DNA from: Mrakia gelida | Lineage: Eukaryota; Basidiomycota; Tremellomycetes; Cystofilobasidiales; Mrakiaceae | NCBI GenBank assembly: GCA_024345305.1 | Contig: BRON01000015.1 | Location: forward strand, 744,001-808,000 | Direction: 5' to 3' | DNA length: 64,000 bases | Shown here: one piece after another, positions 23,365 through 36,166 of the stretch | Layout: every line of letters starts with the position of its first letter | Numbering within the stretch: the first letter of the stretch is position 1 | Made by a program: the position numbers and the translations under genes | The notes under the pieces: model-generated | What the model was told of the DNA's origin: nothing | What the model saw: only the letters and a program-made list of their open reading frames with translations | Databases searched by the model: none

Positions 23365-26300
23365 CTACCTCCTGCCTCCCACAGGACTTCCACTCCTCCA
23401 GCTAGTCGGAGGAGTCGACCTCCCTTCGCTTCTCGCTCCTCCTCCGGCAGCTTCCTCGTCTACGAACGGTCGAGAGGGGGGAACGATGATGCTCAGGGGA
23501 CGCGAGCTCGTAGGTTTGGAGGTTCGACGAGGTTGGCGAGATCGTTCTTCCCTCTCCCTTTCCCGATCCTCTCGAGTAGGCTGAGGGGGTCGTTGAGGTT
23601 CCGAGGGGTTGGATTGAGCGGAGAGGGCGAAGAACGACGAGGAGGAGCGGGAGGTGGGAGGGGGTCGACCGCCGTTTGAAGATCCGCCGTTGGTGTTGGC
23701 TGGTTGGGAGACCTGTCTTGGACGCGAAGAGGGAGGAGCGTTCTCTGCTGGGTTTCTAGCGAAGTACTCCGAGGGTGACGAGCGGAGGGGAGGGGAGGTG
23801 TGGAAGGCGGATTGTCGTTGTTGTTGAAGATGATGTTGCTGCATCGACCCCATTCCCGATCCACTGGTATGTCTCGGCCTCCCACCACCGTACTCGGATC
23901 TCGATCCAGCTCCAGTACCACCACCTCCGTACTCCGATCTCGCCCCACCACCTCCTCCTCCTCCCCACCCAGCTTCCGACCCTCCTCCCCAGTTCGACCC
24001 GCCGCCACCGTAGGCAGACGAAGCGTACCCTCCTCCTCCGCCACCAAAACCTCCCATCATCATCCCAGGGAATCCCATTCCCATCCCCATCCCCATCCCT
24101 CCCATCCCTCCTCCTCCTCCTCGAACAGATCCACCACCACCACCTCCTCCAGCATCACTCATCCCTCCCATGTTGCTGCTCATCTCCCACTGCTCCCCAG
24201 CAAGCTGAGCCGCCTGAGCTGCCATAGCCGCTTGGAACTGCTGCTTCGCCATCATCTACGAAAACGAACGAAGGCAAAACGCGAGTCAGTGTTCGATTCT
24301 CGCTTCCAAGTCTCGACGCGTCTCGTCCCTCGTCCCTCGTCCTCTCCCAAACCGCGTCGAAAAGAGCTCACCATAGCCTGATAATGCATCGCCGGATCTC
24401 CTCCTCCCGGTCCTCCACCCATCTGAGCCTGCATAGCCATCTGCATCGCCATCATCTGAGCCTGTTGAGCTTGGATCTGAGCTTGGAGAGCCCACGTCTC
24501 GGTCATCATCCCGCCCATCCCACCGCCGTTGGCGAACGGGTTCCCTCCGGGGACTCCGAATTGAGGAGGAGGGTAGCCGTTGGGAAGAGGGAGAGCGAAA
24601 GGGTTGGGTCCGTACGCGTTGGGAGGGAGGTCGTTTTGGGGAGGGAAGTCGGATTCGTTCTCGGAGTCGGGGTCGTCGATGGGAGGTGGGGGGCCGTGGA
24701 AGACGTTGCCGAGCTGGGAGTGGGAGTGGTGGTAAGAAGAGGAGGCGAGGGAAAGAAGGGAGGAGGAGGAAAGAAGCGAAAGTCAGCGAAGGCGGATTCG
24801 AAACTCGAACTCGACGCGTCTCGCCTCGTTCCTCTGCTCTCCCCAACCCAACCCAAATCGAATCAAGCAAACACGAAAGACCACTCACCTCAATAGCATT
24901 CCTAGCCTCTCCTCTCCTCCTCTCATTCCTCCTCCGTTCCATCTCATCCTCATCGATCGGCTTGAGCGGAACCGTCTCCTGTTCTCCCCATCTCTTCGCA
25001 CCCGCACCCGGTCCACTCCTCTCCCTCTCCCTCTCCCTCGCTCGTTCCCTCTCCCCTCCCTCCCTAGGCGTCAGCGGCGTTCTCCCCGAGCTCGAATCCC
25101 CCGTCAGCGAGCTCGACGGCGAAGCAGCTGAGCGGTTGAGGGACGAGCCAGCTGGGGTGTGAGGTGCTGGAGGAGGAGGAAGAGGAGAGGAGGGCATGGA
25201 GGAGGAGGAGGTTCCCGCCGTTCCTGGTGGGGAGGGGAGGATAGAAGTTGAGTGGGTGTTGATGGTGAGGGTGTTGGGTGAAGAGGAGATGGGAGAGCGG
25301 ACAGGTTGGTGGGAGGAGAAGGAGGAGGGTGGGCGCGTGCTCGTTTGAGGGAGGAGGGAGGATGGTGCGGATGGAGAGGTGGTGTTGGTGGTGGCGGGTC
25401 GAAGATTGGATTTGGTAGGTTTCGAGGAAGAGGAGGAAGCGGAGGAGATGCTCGTTGAAGCTGAGAGGCTCGAGGTTGAGCGAGAGGGAGGAGGACCTCC
25501 TCGACCGAGGAAGGGTTGAGAGGTCGGGTTTCGAAGACCAAGAAGGGACGACGAAGAGTTCGATTTCGGGGGTGACTGAGACTGGGACGCAGAGGTCGTG
25601 GTAGACGAGGATTGACGACCTGTCGAACGAGGAGGTGAAGGAAGCTTGATCGACGGCTGTCCAGCTGGCGAGATGCTCGACTGAGTACGCGTCCGAGGGA
25701 TGAGTCCGAGCGGTTTATCGTCGTCGTCCTCCGAGTCCTCGATGGCTGCTGGTGAATCGACCTGGGAAGCGTACGAAGTCGATCGAGGAAGAGGGTTCGG
25801 GTCGTCCTGTCCGTATCCATCGCTGCTGTCCTCGTCGTCGTCCTTCTTCGCCTCCGCTGCACGACCCTTCGTTGGCGAGGGAGCAGCCGCCATCTTCGTC
25901 AAGACGCTCTCACTCCCTCTCCTCGTGTGCTGCTCCCTCTGCTCCCTCTTCTCCTTCTCCTCCACCACAGCTCCATCGATATCCGCCGTCGACTTCCTTC
26001 GAATCGTCAACCTTCGATCCAAGATCGGTTTCTCCACTCCCTCGACCTCCATCAGAGGTTTCCCGACTACTCTCCTCTTCCCTGAGGCAGAGAACATCGA
26101 TGCCGAAGGCGACTTGGATCGAGAAGGTGGGTCTCCTCCTCCTCCTTGAGCCGACGAGGACCCACGCGTGAAGGTCTTGTTGGAAGAGAAGCTCGTCCTC
26201 GATCCTCCCGTTCGATCTCGTCTCCTCTTCGCGTCGTCGTCGTCCGAGGAAGCTGCTGATTCCGACGAGTCGTCCTCCTCGGTGGACGAGTAGTGTCTTC

Positions 26301-28664
26301 GAGCGACGGGTTTGGGAGCGGGTGCTGGAGGAGGAGGAGGTTTGGAGGCTTTGGCGGCGTGGTACCGAGAGATTGGTTTGGGGGAGTTGGCGAGAGGTTG
26401 AGTTGAGATGGGAGCTGGAGGACGAGGTAGGTTTCCTGAGGTTCGAGAGCAGACTTGGGAGAGAGGGAGGATGGGAGAGGTGATGTGATCCTCGATGGGA
26501 GAGGGAGCGTAGTTGGGGTCGAGAGGGAAGAAGTTGGAGGACGGTCGACGAAGACGCGTCTCGATTTGAGGGAGGTGGTAGGCTGAGACTGGGGAGGAAG
26601 GCGGGGACGAGAGAGGACGTGTTGAAGCTCGAGGTGGACGGTTGGGTCGAGCAGTTGGGTCGGTGGTTTCGACTGGGGAGGAGATGGCCGCGTTTTGGGT
26701 GGGAGGTGGGAAGGAGGAGAGAGAGCTCGATCTCGGTGGAGGTCTCGACTCCTCGGAGTGCGAGTGGATTGACGACGACGAGGAGCTGGGTATCGAGTTC
26801 GAGATGCTCCGACTCTGCCTCGAAGCGACGATGAACCCCTTGTTCCTCGCCAACGACGAAGCCGGAGGAGGGGAAACCGACGTCGGACCAGGCGACCTCG
26901 TCCTCTCCCTCTCGAAGTACTCCCCCCCTCCACCCTCTCCCCTCTCGATCGTCGACGAAGCCTGCTCCCCCATCACCGACTTCGACGCCCCCAAATCCAA
27001 CTCCAACCCCTTCGACCCCGCCGCATTCAACGCAACCTCACTCTGCCTCCTCCTGAACACCGCAACGGGAACCTTCCTCTCCTCGACCATCGTCTCCTCC
27101 GCCTCCTCGTCCTCCTCGTCGTCCGCCAGCGCACTGCTGTTCCTCCAGTCTCCCGACTGGGACCTCCCCCTCGGTGGGAAGACAAGTCGGAAAGCGGGGG
27201 TAGCCATGAGTTCCTCCGTTGACGCAGGAGGAGGAGTGGTGATGTGTCGAGCGGAGATGACTCTGAACGAGCTTGCTGGACTGGGAGGTCGAAGAGGAAG
27301 ACCGTCGTCTTCGTCGTTCTCGAAGTGATTGGTGGGTGAAGGAGCTGGAGTGTGATGGCTGTTCCTCGAGGATCCGATCTTGAGAACGTTGAGGAAGGAG
27401 GAGGTTCGATGGGAGATGGGAGCTGTGGGTCGTTGAGGACGAGGGGTCGCGACGGGGAGGGAGGAGTAGGTTGCTGCGAGAGGGGAGGTGACGTGGTTGT
27501 AGTTGTTGTGGTTGTGAGGTGGTACGACGAGGGAAGAAGGCGATGGTGCTGGTTGATGAGGAGGAAGAGGAGAACTCGATCTCGAACCCGTCGTCGTCGC
27601 TGCTGCTGGTTCCGTCGTCGATCCCCCTCCTCCTCCCGCTGCGTTGTTCATCAGAACCAAACTCTCCTTGCTGGCTCCGAACATCCCCATGAACCTCTTC
27701 TTCCCTCCTGCCTTCCCTGACGAGGAAGTGTGCGAGTGGACCGAGGACGCTCCATCGTCGTTGTAGAAGGACGAGCGAGGAGGGTCGAGAGGGTCGAGCG
27801 AGGCGCGTCGAGGGTCGTGGTCGTGGCCGTTAGAGGAGGAGGAGGAGGGTTGAGGTGGCTCGAAGGAGAGGAGAGGAGGTGGTAAAGGGGTTCGGATCTT
27901 CTTGTTGGTCGTCGTCGAAGGAGGGTTGGAGGAGGAAGAGGGAGGAGAGGATCCTTTGATGAAGCGTTCTTGTTCTCCTGCGACTCCGCGAGAGGATCCT
28001 CCGACTGGGGACGAGGAGGAAGAGGGTTGGAATCTGGAGAAGAAAAGGGCAGCCAAAAAAGAAGGATCAGCTGAGGTATAAGATCGACAAGAAAAGCGAG
28101 CGAAACGAACCTGAAGGAGCTCGAGCCCTCTTGCATCGGTCGATGAGGTTGATCGTTCCAGCCCTGCCCCTCCCTGACGACCTCCGCCTTTCCCATTCCA
28201 AAGTACCCCATCGTAGAAGACTGCTTCCCTCCTCCTGCTCCCCTAAGTCCTAAAGGCTGATCGTCCTCGTCGAGATCTAGAGGACTCGCTGGGGAGGAAG
28301 AGAGCAGGAAGCTGCTCTGCCTCTGTCCTGCTCCTCCTGGTCGCCCGTCCGAAGAAGCTCGACTTCTCATCGGCGAGAGTCCCAGCGGCGAGAGGGAGAG
28401 CGATGGAAGAACGTAAGCCTCCTCTGGTTGATGTTGATGATGATGATGGTAGTAGGAGTTGAGATCGATGGGTGAGGTGGGAGACGAGGGTAGATTTGGA
28501 GGGAGGGAAGTCGTTGAACCGAAGCGGTGAGAGGACGAGTTGGACGAGCTCGAAGGTCGAGAGGGAGGTGGGACCAGAGCAGGGGAGGAAGATCGAGAGG
28601 AGGAATCCTTGGAAGGTGGAGGTGGCACCTTGGACGAAGGTTTCTTGCGAGAGAAGAAGCCCAT
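23365..28664 (-). CDS. Very large, mostly disordered Ser/Pro/Gly-rich protein
   Basis: The start is the ATG at 28662-28664 (MGFFSRKKPSSKVPPPPSK). Exon 1 runs to about 28110, followed by one long open exon (about 28033-24900, over 1,000 codons), then exons at about 24720-24372 and 24255-23365. The product is roughly 1,650 residues, almost all low complexity: Ser/Pro/Thr-rich with repeated basic SR/RR pairs, GGGG runs and poly-Ser. There are short ordered-looking pieces (GGKKRFMGMFGASKESLVLM; ESDDDDDKPLGLI-like repeats around 25700 and 28260). Near the C-terminus is an Ala/Gln/Met-rich, coiled-coil-like segment (ETWALQAQIQAQQAQMMAMQ). A Gly/Met tract (GGMGMGMGMGF) follows, and the tail is charged. 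No catalytic domain is visible. Such proteins in related yeasts are often auto-named proteophosphoglycan from composition alone, which says nothing about function. A regulatory or scaffold protein is plausible. Confidence 0.75.
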
Positions 28665-29486
28665 GCTAGAGATCTGAAAGCGAGAAAGAGAGGGAGAGGA
28701 AGAAGGAGGGAAGGAAGGGGTCGTCAGCTTCAACCTCGTCCTTTGTTGCCCTCCTCCCTTCCTTCCCTCCCGTCGTCCCCCTCTTCAAACCCGCAGTCCC
28801 CCTCTGTATATACAAGAGAGTTACTACGCATATGCCCCTCTTGTGCTAAGAGGTCTCGAAAGATCTAGTAGTAGAAGCCCCCTAAGGGAAGAGCTGTCTC
28901 CGTCTCCCTTCCTCTTCTCTGTCCTTCCTCCCCTTCGACGGGTGCTCTCCTCCTCACCTTCCTCCTTCGGCTCACCCACCAGCGGCGAGGAGCCAGGGTC
29001 GAAGACTCAAGCCCAGTCTCTCTCCTCCCTCCCACTCTCGAAGAAAAAGAAGAACCCGAGACTCACCAAACTCTTCTAGTGAGCGAACACACGTTTCAAC
29101 GAACGACCTCGACTCCTCCGCTGGTGAGCTCGCTGCTGGCGCGCCTGCGATGGGTAGATCGAAGGGGAGGGAGCGACCGCGGGTAGAAGAACTGGGGGTA
29201 CGCCTTCTTGGAGCTCGAAGGGAGAAGGGTAGGAGGTATAGAGAGAGAGGAGGAAGGAAAGAAAAAGTTGACGGTGGGTGTTTGCAGAAGAAGGGGAGCG
29301 AGAGCGAGCGAGGGAGGATCGAGTCGAGAAGAGGCGTCTCGAACGTCCCCGCCCGCCGAGGTGACGAAAGAAGAGGGACGATCTTTCCCTCGCGTGAAAA
29401 CCTTCAAGGGAGGGGGGTGACACGCATGGAGATAGAGTTTGTAAGAAAAACTGAGCTAGTAGTACATATTGAGAGAGAGAAGGCGT
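28665..29486. other. Intergenic, no gene seen
   Basis: This is 822 bases between two minus-strand genes: the promoter and 5' UTR of the large disordered protein plus the 3' end of the next gene. A TATATA run at 28806-28811 is a TATA candidate for the gene starting at 28664. The rest is CT- or GA-rich. Confidence 0.5.
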
Positions 29487-31387
29487 TCAAGAGTCGTGCT
29501 GCTGCTGAGCTCCTTGATCGAGCTCGCCCGACGCGTCGTGACCGGCCTGTTCGAGCTCATCCTCCTCCCTGTGAGAAGAAAGGAGCGCGGGTCAGCAACG
29601 AGAGTAGAGATAGAGAGAGATTAGTCGGAGTTGGGCTCACTCGTCTCGGTTCCATCCGGATCCAGAAGCGACCGGTTGATGTTGCTCGTCCTCGGCGACG
29701 GGTCGTTCGACGTCCTGCCAAAGTCGTCTCAATATCAGCTCGAGCTCGCTCTTCTCCTCCTTCCCATTCGAGGACGAATGCTCACCTTCCCAGTTCGAGG
29801 CATCTGAACGTTCATCTTCCAGTTCCTCGACGCATTCCTTGCCTTATCCGTCAACCAGGAAGCCAGGATGAGGACTTCTCCCGACGCGTCGCTCTCCTTT
29901 AAAGACTTGTACCAGTGACTCCCTTCGAACTCCGCTGAGTATTGAGCATAGTTTTGGAGGAGGAGGGTCGAGATGAGAGTGGAGAGGTGGTCGAGGTGGT
30001 GCTGGTAGATCTTGTCAGGTCGTTCGAGCTGGTTCTTTTTGAGGTTGAGGATGGAGAGGAAGTCGGTCGAAAAGGGACCGTGGAGTCGTCGGAGGGTGGC
30101 TAGGAAGGAGTCCGGGAACAGGACAACGTTACGCATCCAGGATACGTCCTCCTCCTCGCTGCGGGTGTGAGAGAAAGACAGAGAATGAAGGGTGGAGGGG
30201 AGAAAGAGAGAGACGAGAGACGAGAGACGAGGGGTCAGTGGGGAGCGAGAGGGACGGATGAAGCGAAAGACGCAGACTCACAGGTTCCTTCCGATCCTGA
30301 TCTGTTAGAAGGACGTCAAGGGGATGTTGCTTCAGTAACTGCGACGACGAAGGTGGGAGAGACGAGGAAGACGAACTCACTCGATCCTCGACGCTTAGCA
30401 TCTTCGCTTCGTCCAGAATCGTCCAGTCTCGCTGGCGCTTTCGAGTTCCAGAACCTCGTCTCTTCGCGACTGGTTTCTCGTGCTCATATCCGTCCGATCC
30501 TAGAGAAAGTTCAAGCCACGAAACAGAAGGATCGTCAGCCGACGACGGCGCAACGAAACGAGAACGAAACGAAACGAGAGCAGGAGATCACTCACCTCCA
30601 GTCCCTTCCATCCCAACCTTCCTCTTGGTGGAAGCCCACCTCCCATACTCGTCCCTCGCGTTGCCTCCCCTAGCAACTTCCTCCCTCTCCTTCGCCTTCC
30701 CTTTATCGGTCTTATCAATCCTTCCGAACGCAGGAGGAGCCTCGTCGTCGGACGAGCAGAGGTCGACGATGGAGGTGTCTTTGGGAGGTCCTTTGGCGTG
30801 AGATTTGGGAGGAGCAGATGGTCGAGGGGAGGGGAGCTGTGGAAGAGCGAAGGAGGGTACGAGTATGTATCAGAACGAGCGAGCCAGGCGAAAAGGGAGG
30901 AGGGTTGGAGAGAGGCAGTTGGTGGAGCGACGAGTGGATCGAGCTCAACGTACCAAGGATCGAGCATCGGCTTCTCTCTTCACACCAACGGCGACTTGAG
31001 GGTTCTCCTGTGACGAGGGAGAAGGAAAGAAGTCAGTATCTGTACATTTCCACTCGGATGTGGCGAAAACGGGAAGCTCACCTTCTTCACCACTCCAGCG
31101 GTCGCATCCCCTCCCCCTCCTCCTCCTCCTCCCTTCTTTCTCTCCGCTCTAACCTTCGACAAGACCCTTTCCTTCCTCCTCTCCCACTCCTCCTTAGCCT
31201 TGGACGTCCCGTATCCCCACCTCCCGTCGTACTCCTTTCTCAAAGACAAGACGAGCTCCTTCTCGACCTTCGAAACCAAGATGTGTCCGTTGGGCTCGAG
31301 GGAGTCGTACTCTCCACCCGCGACTCGATAGTCGCAGACGAATTGTCTCTCGTCTTGCACGAGAGGGATCTCCTCGTACGCTGACAT
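29487..31387 (-). CDS. Unknown protein with SUMO-interaction-like motif
   Basis: This seven- or eight-exon gene has its start at the ATG at 31385-31387 (MSAYEEIPLVQDERQFVCDY) and its stop at 29487. I do not recognise the family. Exon 1 encodes a charged domain (HILVSKVEKELVLSLRKEYD; GRWGYGTSKAKEEWERRKER). Exon 3 has a basic/acidic low-complexity part containing TSIVDLCSSDDEAP, which has the form of a SUMO-interacting motif (hydrophobic IVDL core followed by acidic residues). A basic cluster follows (AKRRGSGTRKRQRDW). The conserved-looking core lies at about 30145-29790: VSWMRNVVLFPDSFLATLRR, DKIYQHHLDHLSTLISTLLL, and GEVLILASWLTDKARNASRN. The C-terminus is acidic and Gln-rich (EDELEQAGHDASGELDQGAQ). 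SIM plus basic stretches would fit a nuclear, SUMO-connected protein; this is inference. It lies 267 bases downstream of HIR1 on the same strand. Confidence 0.7.
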
Positions 31388-31654
31388 GCTCGGAAGAAAG
31401 AGGGGAGGGAGGGAGGGGAGGGGGGAGGGAGTGAGAGTTGGAGGGAGAAGAGGAGAGCGATTTCGAACGAGTCACGAGATCCGTTGACGCGAAAGGGAGG
31501 GGTAGTAACCTCTTGAGAGATCTATAGAAAGCGAAGTAAACTTCGTAAGTAAATTTTTCACAAGCTGGCTGTAGGTCCAATCTTCCCCTTTCAGTCAGTC
31601 TTTCTCTTGTGCCTTCTTCTCGTCGTCGCGTCGAAAGTCCCATCGAGATCGATC

Positions 31655-34600
31655 CTACAAAGCCGCCTCCGCCTCAGCTTCCCTCTCAACAGCGGCGACC
31701 TGCCTGAGAACGTCCAGCCAGTCGTGCCCTAGCTTGACGAGGGTTTTGCTTCGCACTGCAGACGAAAAGAAGAAGACAGAAAGGTCAGACGAGGGTTCGA
31801 GACGAGGGAACAGCGAACAGGGAAACGCACCAAACAAGCTCAACACGTCCTTCAGCAGCTCTCGTCTCGGAACTCCCAGGATTGACAGGGAGGCTTTGCT
31901 TGTGGAGGGAGGAGGGCGACCGTAGACCAGACCGGGACTGTTCGAAAAGGGAGAGAACGAGAAGAGTCAGTTCCTTTCATTTCGCGCTGCTCGGGAGACG
32001 CGTCGAGGACGAGAACGAGACTCACAACTGCACTCCCATCGGTCCAGCCAACTCCTTCACCAACTCCTCCGCCTTCGCCCTGAACCCTTCATCTCCCAAC
32101 CTCTTCGCATACGCGTTCAAGTACCCTCTAAACTCGCCGCTCATAGCTCCCAACTCCAACGAAGCCAGCATCCTCGCCTCGAGATGTCCCAGGGTCATCG
32201 CCTTCTCCCACCACGGACCCTTCTGACCGACTCCTCTCCCGTCCGACTGCTCGTCGAGAACAGCATCGACCTGAGCGACGATCCCTCGGGTGGCCGACGT
32301 GGGAGGTCTTGATTCCCAGAAGTGGGAGCCGTGCGAGTACCATTTCGAGGAGACGAGGAGCCACGAGGAGAGACGGGAGGAGAAGGTGTAGGCTGTTCCG
32401 TTGGAGAGAAGGAAGAGGTGGGCGTGGGTGGGTCGGAAGGAGGATTGGATGATTTGAGGAGGAGGGGAGTTGGGCGAGAGAGGTCGAAGGATGGTGGAGA
32501 TGTTGGGCGAGGAGAAGGGGTGGAGAGCGGTTTTGGTTTTGATGTTCCTGTGGAGAGCGGGTGCAGAGACGAGCGACGCGTCAGTTCGGTCGACGACGTT
32601 GATGGCTACGCCAGGAGGGAAGAGGAAAAGAGAGGATTCGAAGACTCACCACTCGCAAATCGTTCCAACGGCAGTGACGACCGAGAGTCCTCCCTGCGCG
32701 TTCGCTTGCATGAACGAGCAAGGTCCGTCGAGCATCAAGGTTGGCAGGAGCTTCCTTCCAGTCGGAGAGTAGACTGCGAGGGACCCGTCCTCGCATCCGA
32801 AGGCTGAGTAGAGAGAGGTGATGACGAGAGCGATGACCGGCGAAGGAAGGTAGTCGAGCCATTCCGTCGTCGAGCCTGAGTGATGGGAGATCTCGATGGG
32901 AGCTGCGAGGAGGGAACGAGGAGCTGGTCAGCCGAGAAGTCTCAAGTAAGATCGAAAGAAGAGGAAAGAGAGAGCTTGTTTGAACTCACCAGAGAGATCG
33001 TTCGTCGCTTCGACCCAATCGCCTGACTCCTCCGAGAGAGCCTTGATGTAGCTTCTCACAGGAGGAACGGCCATCCCACCCAGCCCAGTCCCGCCTCCAA
33101 ACATCTGAGCTCCTCCGATCATGAACGTGGCAGCCCTCAGCTCCCTATCGTCGACCATCGGACGCTGAGATCCTCCTCCCAAAGTTCTCGACTTGACTCG
33201 CGACGCGTACTCGTCCTCGGCCTTCCTCTTGCCCAAAGCGTTCTCCGACGGATGAGTTGGGAGTCGTCCTTCGGCATCCCATCCAGGCTGATCGACCGAC
33301 GAGTCCCTCGAGTTGTGCATGTGGACGTCCTCCTCCCAGATCCTTCGAGGCGACGGCTGAGCGGGTCGACTGATGTCTTGAGGGACGATCCTCCTCGTTT
33401 GAAGTTCGTTGGGTTGGCCCGTCGGGTTGAGAGGTCTCGAGAGCATAGACGAGAGGCTGGGAGCTTCCGATCCTGGTGCTCCGTTCTGACCCATGTAGCC
33501 CGAAGAAGCTGGCGCAACTCCCGACGGCCCAGCGAAGGCTCCTCCCGTCGAAGCAGCAGGGAACGATCCGGGCTGACCTTGCTCGTTGATGAAGCTTGGC
33601 TGGATCCTCTTCTTCCCGTTCTTGCTGCTGATGGAGATGATTTGGGGAGTTGGAGCTGGGAGGGGAACGGGTTTGGTTGCGACGAGAGGATTGGAAGGGA
33701 CGGAGGCGAGGGAGGATCGAGGGACGAGTTGGTTGACGGTGATGGTTGGAGCTGGAGGAAGGGCCATGGCTCGAGGAGCTGCTTGAGGTCGAGATGAGTA
33801 GAAGGGGTAGGAATCGAGGATCGTCTGGAGCAAAGACGAAGATCGAAGAGTCGAAGTCAGCAACGCGCGGAAAGCCAGAGGAAGTGCGAAAAGAAAAACG
33901 AACCTCGAGGCAGCCTTCGTCAGCGAAACCCTTGATCTCGTCCTCCTCGAAGTCGAGAGCGACGATGGTACCGTCCGAGGAGCAACCGTAAAGCGTTCGA
34001 CCTTGATCCGTCCTGACGAAGGGAAAGGAGAGGAAGGAGGGCCGAGGTCAGAATTCTCGACGCGATCCAAGGCTCCGCGTTCTCCGAGACGATGATGACT
34101 ACTCACCAGCTGAGATCAAAGATCGTTCCATCGAAGACTTCCTTCACGACGAGCAGAGGAGCCTTCTGAACGTTCAGCCAGATCGAGATGCTCCTGTCGT
34201 CAGAACCGAGCGCGACGATGCAAGACGCCTTTCCTCGAGTCACGGCCTTGCCGGAGGGATGGAAGATTCGCGGGTTGAAGGCCTGTCGAAGCAGACAACG
34301 CATCAGTCAGCTTCGTTGCTCGACGAAGGCGACGTCGAAGAAGAAAAAAAAGAGGACGAACCGTGACCTCGACAGTGTTCTCGTGCCCGACGAAACTGAT
34401 GTCCTGCTTCCACTCGTGTCGCTGGATGATAGCAGCAGTGAAGACGGCGTGGTTCATGGCGTTGGAAGAGGCGATGAAGGCTCCGTCTGGCGACCAACTG
34501 CGAAACGATGGATCAACGAAGGAGGTCAGCTCGAATGAAGGCTTCAACGAGGCAGCGTCGAGCAATGAACCTAAGTCGTCGGAAGAACGTCGACCCAGGA

Positions 34601-36166
34601 GAGTTGTTGAAGGGTTCGGTGACGGTCTTGGCGAGGGTCCAGTCGGTAGTTCTCCAGATCTTGACTGACTTGTCGTCGGACTGTAAAGAAGAGGCGAAGA
34701 GATCAGCTCGAAAAACTTGGGCTCAAGTTGAGAGATGACAACGAGAACGCACCTGAGTCGCGAGGTACTCTCCGACGGGATCCCAACAGACTCCCTTCAC
34801 GAATCCTTCGTGGAGACCGATCTTGGTGATCATGTCTGAAACGCAAGGGAATCGAAGGTCGTCAGTTTCGCGGCGCGAAGAATCAAAGGAGAAAGGATGA
34901 GCTCACTGAACGTCGAAGCATCCCAGACGAAAACCATGCTGTCCAGACCGACAGTGGCGATCATGGTATCATCCCGAGACCAAGCGAGATCGACGACGTC
35001 TGTTCGAGGTCGAGGCAAACGTTGATCAGCAGCGCTTTCGAGCTCAGACTAGACGATGAGATGAAACTCACCACTCGAGTGTCCAACGAGTCGTTGCAGA
35101 GGCTTCCAGGTCTCGACGTTGATATCGGCGGATCCGAACAGCCTTCCTCCTCCACGACTGAAGCACAAAAAGGCGAACGGTGTCAGCTTCGTCGAGTTCT
35201 CGGGGAAGTGAGGCAATGGCAAGGCGAGACGCGACTCACGGATCGAGATCCCAAATCACCACGACCTTATCGTCACTGCCCGAGGCAAGATACCTTCCGT
35301 GATGAGCCCATCGCACACAAAGTACAGATCCTGTAGGGGCAAAGACCAAGTCGCATCAGCTCAGAGCGTGAGGGCTTGGGACGAAGCCGACGTGGAAGGA
35401 AGGAGAGAGGGAGCTCAACGGACCGTCGTGCTGTCCCATCGTGCAGAGAAGACGAGGGTTGGCTTCGTTCGCTTCGACTTCCGGGAGAAGGATAGGAAGA
35501 GTTGACCATATTCGGATCTTGGCGTCTGTGGAGATGGAGAGGAGAGGGATGGATGAGCGCGAGTCGTTGGAGAGGAGAAAGAGAAGGAGGGGAGGAAGGA
35601 AGGGAGGTCGAGCTCACCGAGTCCTCCGGTCGCGAGACGTGATCCATCAGGATGGGCGTGGATGGTGTAGATGGGCATTTTGCGACCTTTGTCTTTGCCA
35701 TCTGAGTGCGTGGAAGAGAAGACATGGAGGAAGGGGTCAGCTCGATGACTGGGGAAGGAGGAGAGCTCGAGGTCGAACGAAGGTGTGATCTTCCGGCTCG
35801 TCGACTCAGCTGCCTTTGCAGCTTCGACTTCTACCAGCGTTCGGACACACGGCCCCGAGTGAAACCAAAAGCGAGGCACTAAGCACTTTTCGCTAATTGC
35901 CTCGTGGGAAGTACAGCAGGAGCTCTTGGGAGGTGAAGCTCGCGAGCTGTCTCCTTCCGTTGAGCTCCTCCTTTCCTCAACGTCTCTCCTCCCATCCACC
36001 CCAGTCCCGAACTTCGAGCGTCCTCAAAGCTTGCATCCACTAGATGCACCCTACTCCTTCTCTTCTCTCTCCAAGTTCCGTCCTGACCTCCCTCTCCAGT
36101 CGACTCATGAGCTCTTGTTTGAAACTGACCTTCGTGAACGACCCAGTTTGGCTTGATGAGCTTCAT
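31655..36166 (-). CDS. HIR1: Histone chaperone HIRA/Hir1
   Basis: This is the WD40 subunit of the HIR complex, which deposits H3-H4 independently of replication and represses histone genes with Asf1. The start at 36166 gives [13 protein letters not shown], the family's characteristic N-terminus (MK.LKP.WV.H). About a dozen introns interrupt WD40 blades: [88 protein letters not shown] and [13 protein letters not shown]. The linker carries [14 protein letters not shown] (around 33620), matching the short B-domain that binds Asf1. The C-terminal HIRA domain follows from about 33040 ([40 protein letters not shown]). The end is helical ([20 protein letters not shown], then an [10 protein letters not shown] tail) at 31655. 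The length, just under 1,000 residues, is usual. All frames are open. Confidence 0.93.
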
